DNA of 64,000 nt from Eubacteriales bacterium (GTDB taxonomy: Bacteria > Bacillota > Clostridia > Lachnospirales > Lachnospiraceae), in contig JAUNPK010000008.1 in the NCBI GenBank assembly GCA_030536855.1, positions 1 through 64,000 of the forward strand. The letters are read 5' to 3'. The position numbers and the translations under genes were made by a program. Shown here in pieces: positions 25,577 to 34,287 of the stretch. The notes beneath the pieces are model-generated. The model had not been told where the DNA came from. It did no database searches and was given only the letters and a program-made list of their open reading frames with translations. Every line of letters starts with the position of its first letter. Position 1 is the first letter of the stretch.

Positions 25577-25849
25577 TTAAATAAACTTGTAAGCAATAAT
25601 AGCCAGTATAACACCAATAACACTAGCTATTGTTATCTTAATCTGAAGTGAAAATGTAAGCACAATCAGCCCCAAGTTAAGAATAACGGGACTGTCTGAC
25701 AAACCAACACCAAAAGTCTGTCCGTATCCCAACCAGCTTAATGCAGAAACATTACTTGAAACCTCAGCAATAAGCCCTCCGACAACCACTCCTATAAGAA
25801 CAAACAGAAGAAGCATCCATCCATTCTTATATTTGGAAATATTACTCAT
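25577..25849 (-). CDS. DUF4321-type small membrane protein
   Basis: About 90 residues with two or three hydrophobic segments (WMLLLFVLIGVVVGGLIAEV near the N-terminus, ILNLGLIVLTFSLQIKI and a C-terminal segment). It resembles the DUF4321 family that precedes radC-mreB in Clostridia. The start at 25849 (MSNISKYKNG) has a GGAGG site 6 bases upstream; the frame is open to 25879. It is the first gene of the long shape and division cluster. Its function is unknown. Confidence 0.75.
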   Translation of the reverse strand: MSNISKYKNGWMLLLFVLIGVVVGGLIAEVSSNVSALSWLGYGQTFGVGLSDSPVILNLGLIVLTFSLQIKITIASVIGVILAIIAYKFI

Positions 25850-25946
25850 ATTACCTCCAGCTCCCGTGTGTTCGTACATTCTTATGTACCTTCACCGTCT
25901 ACATAATATTACCAACTTTATTATCTCAATACAACAATAATAAAGT

Positions 25947-25999
25947 GAGGATAATCATAACCTTTCAACACGCTAATGCGAAGGTTACAAATTATCCCC
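25947..25999 (-). terminator. Terminator of the miaB-mutS-mutL-miaA-ynbB unit
   Basis: On the minus strand, GGGGATAAT pairs with ATTATCCTC and TAACCTT pairs with AAGGTTA across a 17-base loop, followed by a T-rich stretch. It lies 18 bases after the ynbB stop and before the DUF4321 gene. Confidence 0.75.
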
Positions 26000-26017
26000 A
26001 ATAGTATATCACAAGAA

Positions 26018-27298
26018 TTAAATCTTAAGAAGTCCTTTTTCATACATTTTCTGCATACTCATCATAATTCCCAGTTTAGCATGATACCATGTAAGTCCTC
26101 CTTGGAAATATACAGCATAAGGTTCCCTTATAGGACCATCAGCACTAAGTTCAATTGAAGATCCTGAAATAAAGGCACCTGCAGCCATTATTACATCAGA
26201 ATCATATCCCGGCATAGCCCATGGCTCCGGCGTTACAAAACTATCAACAGGCGATGCCTGCTGAATTCCTTTACAAAAGGCAATCAGACCCTCTTTCGTT
26301 CCTAGTTCAACTGCCTGTATAATGTCAAATCTCTCCTCTGTGGCATTTGGAATACATCTAAATCCTGCTTTTTCATAGGCATTTGCTGCAAATATGGCTC
26401 CTTTAAGTGCTCCAGCAACAACGGTAGGCGCCAGGAATAATCCCTGATAAAAATCTCTATTAACTCCAAGAGTTGCCCCCACTTCCTTGCCTAAGCCCGG
26501 AGAGGTAAGTCTATATGCACATTGTTCAATGCAATCCTTTCTTCCTGCAATATATCCACCACAAGGTGCAAGTCCGCCTCCCGGATTTTTTATAAGTGAA
26601 CCCACCACCATATCAGCTCCAACTTGTGAAGGTTCGATTTTCTCAACAAATTCACCATAGCAGTTATCTACCATACATATAACATCCGGCTTAACACTTT
26701 TAATAAAAGTTATGAGTTCTCCGATTCTTTCAACAGATAATGTTGGCCTTGTAGCATAACCTTTTGACCTCTGGATTGTAACAAGCTTAGTTCTTTCGTT
26801 AATCGCATTTTTAATTCCATTGTAGTCAAAAGAACCATCTTCAAGAAGATCAACCTGACTGTAAGTGATGCCATACTCAGCAAGACTTCCCTTTGAAGGT
26901 CGTATTCCAATTATTTCATCCATAGTATCATAAGGTTTTCCCACCGGAGACAAAAGCTCATCCCCCGGTCTTAAATTAGCAGCCAGTGCCACATTTAACG
27001 CATGGGTACCACAAGTAATCTGCGGTCTGACAAGGGCATCTTCCGTTTCAAATATATCTGCATATATATGTTCAAGTGTTTCCCTTCCATCATCATTATA
27101 TCCATAACCCGTAGTGCCGGATAAATGCATCTCAGCCACTTTATTTTTCTGCATTGCAGCAATAACCTTAAGCTGGTTATATTCTGCCACTTCGTCAATT
27201 ACCTTAAATCTCTCTTCTAGATTATTCAACATTCTATCACTGTAATTGCAAACAGCCTCACTGATACCAAGCTGATTATACATGTTCTTCATTGTCAC
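26018..27298 (-). CDS. ynbB: YnbB-family PLP protein (methionine gamma-lyase family, 'aluminium resistance')
   Basis: Fold-type I PLP-dependent protein of the Cys/Met metabolism superfamily, historically labelled aluminium resistance protein. The PLP-lysine region is VVGSLIKNPGGGLAPCGGY (about residues 225-243). The N-terminal GYGYNDDGRETLEHIYADIF segment is typical. The length is 426 residues. The start is a GTG at 27298, chosen because GGGAG sits 6 bases upstream; the gene overlaps the end of miaA by 23 bases. The miaA-ynbB (and hfq) neighbourhood is classic in Firmicutes. No hfq is visible here. The substrate is unknown. Confidence 0.9.
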   Translation of the reverse strand: MTMKNMYNQLGISEAVCNYSDRMLNNLEERFKVIDEVAEYNQLKVIAAMQKNKVAEMHLSGTTGYGYNDDGRETLEHIYADIFETEDALVRPQITCGTHALNVALAANLRPGDELLSPVGKPYDTMDEIIGIRPSKGSLAEYGITYSQVDLLEDGSFDYNGIKNAINERTKLVTIQRSKGYATRPTLSVERIGELITFIKSVKPDVICMVDNCYGEFVEKIEPSQVGADMVVGSLIKNPGGGLAPCGGYIAGRKDCIEQCAYRLTSPGLGKEVGATLGVNRDFYQGLFLAPTVVAGALKGAIFAANAYEKAGFRCIPNATEERFDIIQAVELGTKEGLIAFCKGIQQASPVDSFVTPEPWAMPGYDSDVIMAAGAFISGSSIELSADGPIREPYAVYFQGGLTWYHAKLGIMMSMQKMYEKGLLKI

Positions 27299-28250
27299 TT
27301 ATGACTCCCTTCTTCCTCAATATATCAAGCATATAATCCAGTATTTTTCCGGAATCATATGATAATTCATCTACATTCACCCAGTTAACAGATTTTTCAC
27401 GTCTAAACCATGTAAGCTGTCTCTTAGCCAAATGTCTTGTATCTTTTTTAATTACATTTCTTAGTTCTTCCAGGTCGTACATTCCATCGAAATAATCCAG
27501 GACCTCTTTATATCCAATCCCCTGCATTGACACCATATCACAGGTATACCCTTTTTCTTTCAGAACTTTAACTTCATTAATCAGCCCACTGTCAAACATT
27601 TCATCCACCCGCTGATTAATTCTGTTATACAAATGCTCTCTCTCATCATTCAGTACGAAATAAGCATAATTATATGGAGAGTCATTTTCTCTTTGTTCTT
27701 TATTATGTTCCGATATTTTTCTTCCTGTCTGCCTGTAGTATTCTAATGCTCTCACAACACGCTTGACATTATTTGCATGAATATCCCGTGCAGACTCCGG
27801 GTCCGTGGTTTTCAGCATATCGTGCAAATATTCTGCTCCTTTTGTATTGGCAATTTCATATAGTTCCTGCCTGTAGGATGTATCATTGTTATTATCTTCA
27901 AATTCAATATCATATAAAACAGACTGAATATAAAATCCGGTACCGCCTGTAATAATAGGGATATAACCTGATTTTCTAATCTCCTGCATTGCTCTCACCG
28001 CCATTTCCTTAAAAACAGTAACATTAAAAGGCTGGTCAGGCTCAAGCTCATCAATAAGATAATGTTTAATTCCATTCATTTCTTCAGGTTTAATCTTGGC
28101 AGTTCCAATATCCATGTATTTATATATCTGCATACTGTCAGCACTGATTATCTGTCCTTTTACTCTTCGTGCAAGCTCTATGGAAAGTGCTGTTTTTCCT
28201 ACAGCTGTAGGGCCTGTGAGAACAATCAGTGGTAATTTATCACTATTCAT
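27276..28250 (-). CDS. miaA: tRNA dimethylallyltransferase
   Basis: Adds a dimethylallyl group to A37 of tRNAs reading UNN codons; the next step is made by MiaB, also encoded in this unit. The P-loop GPTAVGKTALS is at about residues 12-22. DSMQIYKYMDIGTAK and the RQLTWFRRE segment are family landmarks. The length is 324 residues. Its ATG follows the mutL stop codon directly, with no gap. Confidence 0.97.
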   Translation of the reverse strand: MNSDKLPLIVLTGPTAVGKTALSIELARRVKGQIISADSMQIYKYMDIGTAKIKPEEMNGIKHYLIDELEPDQPFNVTVFKEMAVRAMQEIRKSGYIPIITGGTGFYIQSVLYDIEFEDNNNDTSYRQELYEIANTKGAEYLHDMLKTTDPESARDIHANNVKRVVRALEYYRQTGRKISEHNKEQRENDSPYNYAYFVLNDEREHLYNRINQRVDEMFDSGLINEVKVLKEKGYTCDMVSMQGIGYKEVLDYFDGMYDLEELRNVIKKDTRHLAKRQLTWFRREKSVNWVNVDELSYDSGKILDYMLDILRKKGVISDNEEHV

Positions 28251-30131
28251 TTACACAATTCTCTTAAACTTTCTTTCAATATCATATTTACTCATAACAA
28301 TAAGGGTAGGTCTTCCATGAGGACAATTATACGGATTCTTTGCTTTCATAAGTTTCTTTATAAGTTCCTCTGCTTCTTGAAAAGAAATCCTGTTATTTCC
28401 CTTTATTGCTGCTTTGCAGGACATAGACGCAACCTTTTCGGTGATTATATCCAAATCACCTTTTTTGCCTTCTTTCATAAGTCCGTCAAGAACGTCGAAA
28501 AGCAATTGTTTATAATCCATCTTGGGAAATCCGGCAGGTACTCCCGTAACCTTATACTCATTTCCTCCAAAAGATTCTATCTCGTATCCCATCTTCCTGA
28601 ATGCGTCCATATTGTTAAGAAGCGTTTCTTCTTCCATCATGTTAAGAGTAAGGATAACCGGAACCATTATCATCTGGGTATCTATCTGTCTGTTATTAAG
28701 TCTTTCCATTGTCTCTTCAAAAAGGATTTTTTCATGGGCTGCGTGCTGATCCATCATATAGAATTTATCTTCAAATTCTATAAGCCAGTATGTTTCAAAC
28801 AACTGTCCTATTATCCTGTATTTCTGCTCATTTTCAGGATCAAGAAGCTTATCTTGAAACAAAGACATCTGTTCATTATTAGACTCTGATTCTTTTATCT
28901 TATAAGTTGCAGTTTCTTCTGCCACCATAGCCTCGGAACGCTTAATTTCAAATGGTTCCGGAAGTCTGAACTCTGTACTCTGTTTCTTAGGAATTTCTGC
29001 CAGTTTTTTTATTTCTGCAGTTTTTATTTCTACCGTTTTTTCTTCTGCATTTTTTTCTTCTATAACCGGCTCAGCTGCATCCTTCTTTACTGCATTCTCA
29101 ATTTTTGTCTGCAAGGAAGAATCCGGTGTCACATTAGTTGCCAGTTCCTTTTCCTTAAGTGTAGACAATACTGAATCATATACAAAATTATATACATACT
29201 CATTATTGGAAAACCTTAATTCCATCTTAGTCGGATGCACATTAACATCCATAATTTCAGGATTAATATTAAAATGTATAACTGTAAATGGATAATTATG
29301 AGGCATAATAAACCCCTTATAAGCCTCCTCTATAGCACTGCTTATAATATTACTTCTGATATATCTTCCATTAATAAAATAATTCTCATAAGTCCTGTTG
29401 CCACGGTTAATAAAAGGTTTTCCAATAAACCCTGTAATCTCTATATCCTGAGTTTTGCAATTAATATTATACAAATTGGATGTTATATCCCTGCCATACA
29501 CATTATATATTATATCCTTAAGATTCATATTCCCGGATGTATGGAGCTTATTCTGGTTATTGCTTATAAATCTGAATGATATATCAGGATGGGACAACGC
29601 TAATTCCTGCATAAGATTGTTAATATATCCTGCTTCGGTAATGCTTGATTTCAGGAACTTTCTTCTTACCGGTGTGTTAAAGAAAAGGTTTCGTACAATA
29701 AATGTTGTTCCGTCAGGAGCTCCAATTTCTTCTATCACTCCATCACTACCGCCTTCACAAACATACCTTGCAGCAGTGATTTCACTAACAGTCTTGGTAA
29801 TTAATTCCACCTGGGAAACTGCAGAAATACTGGCTAACGCTTCTCCTCTGAACCCCAAAGATGATACGCTCATTAAATCTTCAATAGATTTAATTTTGCT
29901 TGTGGCATGTCTTTTAAATGCAACTTCAATTTCATCTTTATTAATTCCACATCCGTTATCAGTAACTCTTATAAAAGAAATTCCACCTTCTTTTATTTCC
30001 ACCGTTATTGCTGTAGCCCCTGCATCAATTGCATTTTCCACAAGTTCTTTCACCACTGAGGATGGCCGTTCAATCACTTCTCCTGCAGCAATCTTATTTA
30101 TTGTATTCTGATCTAATAATTCAATTCCCAT
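28251..30131 (-). CDS. mutL: DNA mismatch repair protein MutL
   Basis: GHKL-ATPase mismatch repair factor. The N-terminal half has the ATP motifs ELVENAIDAGAT, DNGCGI and GFRGEALASI (about residues 30-105). The linker (about 335-430) is low-complexity and rich in K and E. The C-terminal dimer domain has the DQHAAHEKILFEE motif of the endonuclease site and a SCKAAIKGN segment near the end, consistent with the nicking MutL class. The length is 626 residues. It is directly downstream of mutS. Confidence 0.96.
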   Translation of the reverse strand: MGIELLDQNTINKIAAGEVIERPSSVVKELVENAIDAGATAITVEIKEGGISFIRVTDNGCGINKDEIEVAFKRHATSKIKSIEDLMSVSSLGFRGEALASISAVSQVELITKTVSEITAARYVCEGGSDGVIEEIGAPDGTTFIVRNLFFNTPVRRKFLKSSITEAGYINNLMQELALSHPDISFRFISNNQNKLHTSGNMNLKDIIYNVYGRDITSNLYNINCKTQDIEITGFIGKPFINRGNRTYENYFINGRYIRSNIISSAIEEAYKGFIMPHNYPFTVIHFNINPEIMDVNVHPTKMELRFSNNEYVYNFVYDSVLSTLKEKELATNVTPDSSLQTKIENAVKKDAAEPVIEEKNAEEKTVEIKTAEIKKLAEIPKKQSTEFRLPEPFEIKRSEAMVAEETATYKIKESESNNEQMSLFQDKLLDPENEQKYRIIGQLFETYWLIEFEDKFYMMDQHAAHEKILFEETMERLNNRQIDTQMIMVPVILTLNMMEEETLLNNMDAFRKMGYEIESFGGNEYKVTGVPAGFPKMDYKQLLFDVLDGLMKEGKKGDLDIITEKVASMSCKAAIKGNNRISFQEAEELIKKLMKAKNPYNCPHGRPTLIVMSKYDIERKFKRIV

Positions 30132-30182
30132 GATTTTTTACCATTCCTTGCATTACAGATATAAACACATTTATTTACACAT

Positions 30183-32837
30183 TTACCATCTGTTTTTAGC
30201 TTTTCCCTGAAGCTTATACAATACGTTAAGTGCATCAATAGGTGTCATATTACTTATATCCAGGTTGACAATATCTGAAATTATATCATCATCCTTAACA
30301 GTATCAAACAGAGACATCTGCTTAATTTCAAGATCATCCACTTTCTTGTAACTGTTATTTATCTTTTCTACTTTCTTTGAATACTGGGCAATATCTTTGG
30401 CTTTCTGTGATATATCAGCATCCGAAAGTTCCAGCACAAGCTGTTTTGCCCTCTCAATTACATTATCCGGAACCCCTGCAAGCTTGGCTACCTGGATACC
30501 ATAACTCTTATCAGCTCCACCCTTTACAATCTTACGAAGGAATACTATATCATCGCCTTTTTCCTTAACTGCAATACAGTAATTATTAACGCCATCCATA
30601 GTGCCCTCAAGTTCCGTAAGTTCATGATAATGAGTGGCAAAAAGAGTTTTTGCCCCAAGAATTTTAGTGTTTGCAATATATTCCACAACAGCCCAGGCAA
30701 TACTTAATCCGTCAAATGTACTTGTTCCTCTTCCAATCTCATCAAGAATAATAAGGCTCTTGGATGTAGCATTTCTTAAAATATTAGCCACTTCCGTCAT
30801 TTCCACCATAAATGTTGACTGTCCTGATGACAAATCATCAGAGGCTCCCACTCTTGTAAATATCCTGTCAACAATACATATATTGGCTGAATCAGCAGGC
30901 ACAAACGAACCCACCTGAGCCATAAGCACAATAAGGGCAGTCTGCCTCATATAAGTTGACTTACCTGCCATATTAGGACCTGTGATTATGGCAATTCTGT
31001 TTGTATTGTTATCAAGATAGGTATCATTATCAATAAACATATTGTTAATTATCATTTTTTCAACAACAGGGTGTCTACCACCCTTAATATCAATAATACC
31101 CTTATCATTAATTTTCGGTCTTACATAATTATTAGACGTTGCAACAACAGACAGAGATGTATAAGCATCTACATTAGCAACAGCTTTTGCTGTAGACTGT
31201 ATTCTTACAACCTCACCTGCTATGGTATCCCTTACTTGGCAGAATAAATCATACTCAATAGAACAAAGTCTATCCTCTGCTCCTAGAATCACATCCTCTA
31301 AATGCTTAAGTTCATCTGTAGTATATCTTTCAGCATTGGTAAGAGTCTGTTTCCTTACCCATTCAGGCGGCACCTTATCTTTAAATGAATTAGTAACTTC
31401 CAGATAATATCCGAAAACCTTATTATACTTAACTTTAAGATTTTTAATTCCTGTACGTTCTTTTTCTCTTGCCTCAAGTTCAGAAAGCCATTCTTTTCCT
31501 TTAATCTTGGCATCTCTTAACTCATCCGCCTCTTTTGAATAACCCTCTTTTATAATCCCACCATCTCTTAACGCAATAGGCGGCTCATCAACTATAGAAA
31601 TATTTACCAGATTATATAAATCTTTAAGATCATCCATAATGTTATAGCAATCTTTAAACATTTCACACTGGAAGGTTCCAATAATTTTTTTAATATAAGG
31701 AATCATTTCAAGAGTATTCTTAAAAGCTATCAAATCTCTTGGATTAGCCGATTTACAGCTAATCTTTGTCATTATTCTTTCAAGATCATACACTGGGTTA
31801 AGATATTCTCTCAATTCTTCTCTATCTATTGCATGCTCATTAAGTTCCTGAATTGCATCCTGACGTCTTATAATCTCATCTTTATTAATCAAAGGCTGCT
31901 CAATAAATGTTCTTAATGTTCTGGCACCCATAGCTGTCTTAGTCTTATCAAGTACCCAAAGTAAAGAACCGTTCTTTTTCTTCTCCCTCATGGTTTCCAC
32001 GAGTTCAAGATTCCTTCTTGAAGAACTGTCAATTAACATATACTTTCCGGCTGAATAAGGACGAAGTGTTGTTATATGAGGCATATTACTCTTTTGGGTT
32101 TCATATAAATATGATAAAAGGGCACCTGAAGCTATAATTCCTACGGAATAATCACTAAGTCCCAATCCATCCAGTCTCTCAAGATGAAAATGTTCCAAAA
32201 GCCTCATAATACAGGTATCTTCATTAAAGTACCAACTGTCAAGTGTTGATAAAGATATTCCAAGCTTTTCAATAACCGGACCTATGTCCATTCCGCTTAT
32301 TGCAAAATACTCATTAACAATAATTTCCGATGGTGTGAATTTATTAATCTCATCAATAAGTTCATTTCCTGTATCAAGCTCAGTAACGAAAAAATCTCCG
32401 GTAGAATAATCTGCTATTGAAACTCCCAGATTATCCCCCAGATATACTATGCTCATCATGTAGTTATTTTTTGATTCATCAAGGCTCATAGTACTTAAAT
32501 TAGTACCCGGTGTGACCACCTTTATAACCTCTCTCTTTACAATCCCCTTAGCTTTCTTAGGATCTTCTACCTGCTCACATATAGCAACTTTATGTCCATT
32601 TGACACAAGTTTATTTATATATGTGTCGGCAGCGTGAAAAGGAACGCCACACATAGGTGCGCGTTCTTCCTGTCCACAATCTTTTCCTGTTAATGTAAGT
32701 TCAAGTTCTTTTGATACTACTACCGCGTCATCAAAGAACATTTCATAAAAATCGCCTAATCTGTAAAATAGAATACAGTCTTTATACTCTTCCTTGGTGG
32801 AAAGATAATGCTGCATCATTGGTGAAAATTCTGCCAT
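30183..32837 (-). CDS. mutS: DNA mismatch repair protein MutS
   Basis: Mismatch recognition ATPase. The N-terminal mismatch-binding domain has the Phe-x-Glu motif in LGDFYEMFFDDA (about residues 26-37). The ATPase has the P-loop GPNMAGKSTYMRQ (near residue 620), Walker B ILDEIGRGTSTFDG and the ATHYHELTELE motif. The length of 884 residues is full. It is followed by mutL with a 51-base gap. Confidence 0.98.
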   Translation of the reverse strand: MAEFSPMMQHYLSTKEEYKDCILFYRLGDFYEMFFDDAVVVSKELELTLTGKDCGQEERAPMCGVPFHAADTYINKLVSNGHKVAICEQVEDPKKAKGIVKREVIKVVTPGTNLSTMSLDESKNNYMMSIVYLGDNLGVSIADYSTGDFFVTELDTGNELIDEINKFTPSEIIVNEYFAISGMDIGPVIEKLGISLSTLDSWYFNEDTCIMRLLEHFHLERLDGLGLSDYSVGIIASGALLSYLYETQKSNMPHITTLRPYSAGKYMLIDSSSRRNLELVETMREKKKNGSLLWVLDKTKTAMGARTLRTFIEQPLINKDEIIRRQDAIQELNEHAIDREELREYLNPVYDLERIMTKISCKSANPRDLIAFKNTLEMIPYIKKIIGTFQCEMFKDCYNIMDDLKDLYNLVNISIVDEPPIALRDGGIIKEGYSKEADELRDAKIKGKEWLSELEAREKERTGIKNLKVKYNKVFGYYLEVTNSFKDKVPPEWVRKQTLTNAERYTTDELKHLEDVILGAEDRLCSIEYDLFCQVRDTIAGEVVRIQSTAKAVANVDAYTSLSVVATSNNYVRPKINDKGIIDIKGGRHPVVEKMIINNMFIDNDTYLDNNTNRIAIITGPNMAGKSTYMRQTALIVLMAQVGSFVPADSANICIVDRIFTRVGASDDLSSGQSTFMVEMTEVANILRNATSKSLIILDEIGRGTSTFDGLSIAWAVVEYIANTKILGAKTLFATHYHELTELEGTMDGVNNYCIAVKEKGDDIVFLRKIVKGGADKSYGIQVAKLAGVPDNVIERAKQLVLELSDADISQKAKDIAQYSKKVEKINNSYKKVDDLEIKQMSLFDTVKDDDIISDIVNLDISNMTPIDALNVLYKLQGKAKNRW

Positions 32838-32853
32838 CTGATAATTCCCCGCC

Positions 32854-34287
32854 TTAAACTATTGTACCCATATAATAAAATCCTTTACACTCGTCAAGAT
32901 GTACCTTAACAACTTTTCCAATAACACTTCTATCTGCCTTAAAGTGCACAAGGATATTATTGGTCATTCTTCCCGTAACATAAGATGCATCATGATCGTC
33001 CACATCTTCAACCAGTACATCAAGTTCTTTACCTTCATATCTTTTTATATGAGAGTGACTCACCTGGGAAACAGTCTCTAAAAGCCTGTTAAATCTATCT
33101 TTCACAATGTCTTCAGGTACCTGGTTTTCCATTTTGGCAGCAGGTGTACCTGTTCTTTTTGAATAAATAAAAGTATATGCACTATCATACTTAGCCGTTC
33201 TTACAACATCAAGTGTATCCTGAAAATCCTCTTCAGTTTCTCCGGGAAAACCAACAATAATATCTGTTGTAATTGAAATATCGGGAATTTCCTTTCTAAT
33301 CTTATCCACAAGTGAAAGATACTGTTCCTTTGTGTAATTACGATTCATAAGTTTTAACAGTCTTGAACTTCCTGACTGCAAAGGAAGATGGATATGATTA
33401 CACACCTTACTGTTATCCCTTATGGCATATATTAATTCATCTGAAAGGTCCTTAGGATGAGGTGTCATAAACCGTATTCTCTCCAAGCCCTCTATCTTAG
33501 CTATCTCACCTAATAACTGTGCAAATGTAAACTCATAATCAAGTGTCTTTCCATAGGAATTAACATTTTGTCCAAGAAGCATAACCTCTTTGACACCGTC
33601 AGATACAAGTTTTTCTATTTCTCTTACAATTTCTTTCGGTTCTCTTGATTTTTCTCTTCCTCTTACATACGGAACAATACAGTAAGTACAGAAATTATTA
33701 CAGCCGTACATTATATTGACACCTGACTTAAAAGGATACTTACGGGATGTAGGCAATTCCTCCACCACTTCCTTTGTATTGTCCCAGATATCAATAACCT
33801 GACTGCCTGATGTGAATCTGTTATACATAAGCTCAGCAAGCTGGAATATGTTAAATGTACCAAAAATAACATCAACAAATTTATAAGATTTTCTAATCTT
33901 TTCAACAACATCAGGTTCCTGCATCATACATCCACACATTGCAATAAGCATATATGGATTCTTTTTCTTAACATTACGCAACTGTCCCAATCTTCCATAA
34001 ACACGAAGATTTGCATTCTCTCTCACTGTACATGTATTGTACAATACAAAATCAGCTTCCTCTTCTTTATCTGTCTCCTGATATCCTATTTCTTTTAATA
34101 TTCCTAAAAGTTTTTCGGAATCTCTGGCATTCATTTGACACCCAAAAGTCTGTACGCAGGCATAAAGAGGTCTTCCGATTTCTTCCGTAATATTTTTAAT
34201 ATATTCACGGCATTTTTCTATAAAGTATAGCTGTCTTTCTAATGCTCCCTTGGACTCTCCCACCTTGTTGTCTTTATTAATATCCAC
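32854..34287 (-). CDS. miaB: tRNA-2-methylthio-N6-dimethylallyladenosine synthase MiaB
   Basis: Radical SAM methylthiotransferase acting on i6A37 of tRNA. Order: N-terminal UPF0004 domain with three cluster Cys (TFGCQMNARDSE, NTCTVRENA, MCGCMMQ), radical SAM motif CNNFCTYCIVPY (near residue 197), and a C-terminal TRAM domain. The length is 477 residues. It starts with a GTG whose G is the last base of the stop codon of the EAL gene upstream, with GGGAG 8 bases before. It leads the mutS-mutL-miaA block. Confidence 0.97.
   Translation of the reverse strand: MDINKDNKVGESKGALERQLYFIEKCREYIKNITEEIGRPLYACVQTFGCQMNARDSEKLLGILKEIGYQETDKEEEADFVLYNTCTVRENANLRVYGRLGQLRNVKKKNPYMLIAMCGCMMQEPDVVEKIRKSYKFVDVIFGTFNIFQLAELMYNRFTSGSQVIDIWDNTKEVVEELPTSRKYPFKSGVNIMYGCNNFCTYCIVPYVRGREKSREPKEIVREIEKLVSDGVKEVMLLGQNVNSYGKTLDYEFTFAQLLGEIAKIEGLERIRFMTPHPKDLSDELIYAIRDNSKVCNHIHLPLQSGSSRLLKLMNRNYTKEQYLSLVDKIRKEIPDISITTDIIVGFPGETEEDFQDTLDVVRTAKYDSAYTFIYSKRTGTPAAKMENQVPEDIVKDRFNRLLETVSQVSHSHIKRYEGKELDVLVEDVDDHDASYVTGRMTNNILVHFKADRSVIGKVVKVHLDECKGFYYMGTIV

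Noticed and set aside
28317-30111. Long plus-strand open frames opposite mutL
   Set aside because: They lie entirely within mutL in antisense, have no ribosome binding site or recognisable domain, and mirror the codon pattern of mutL.
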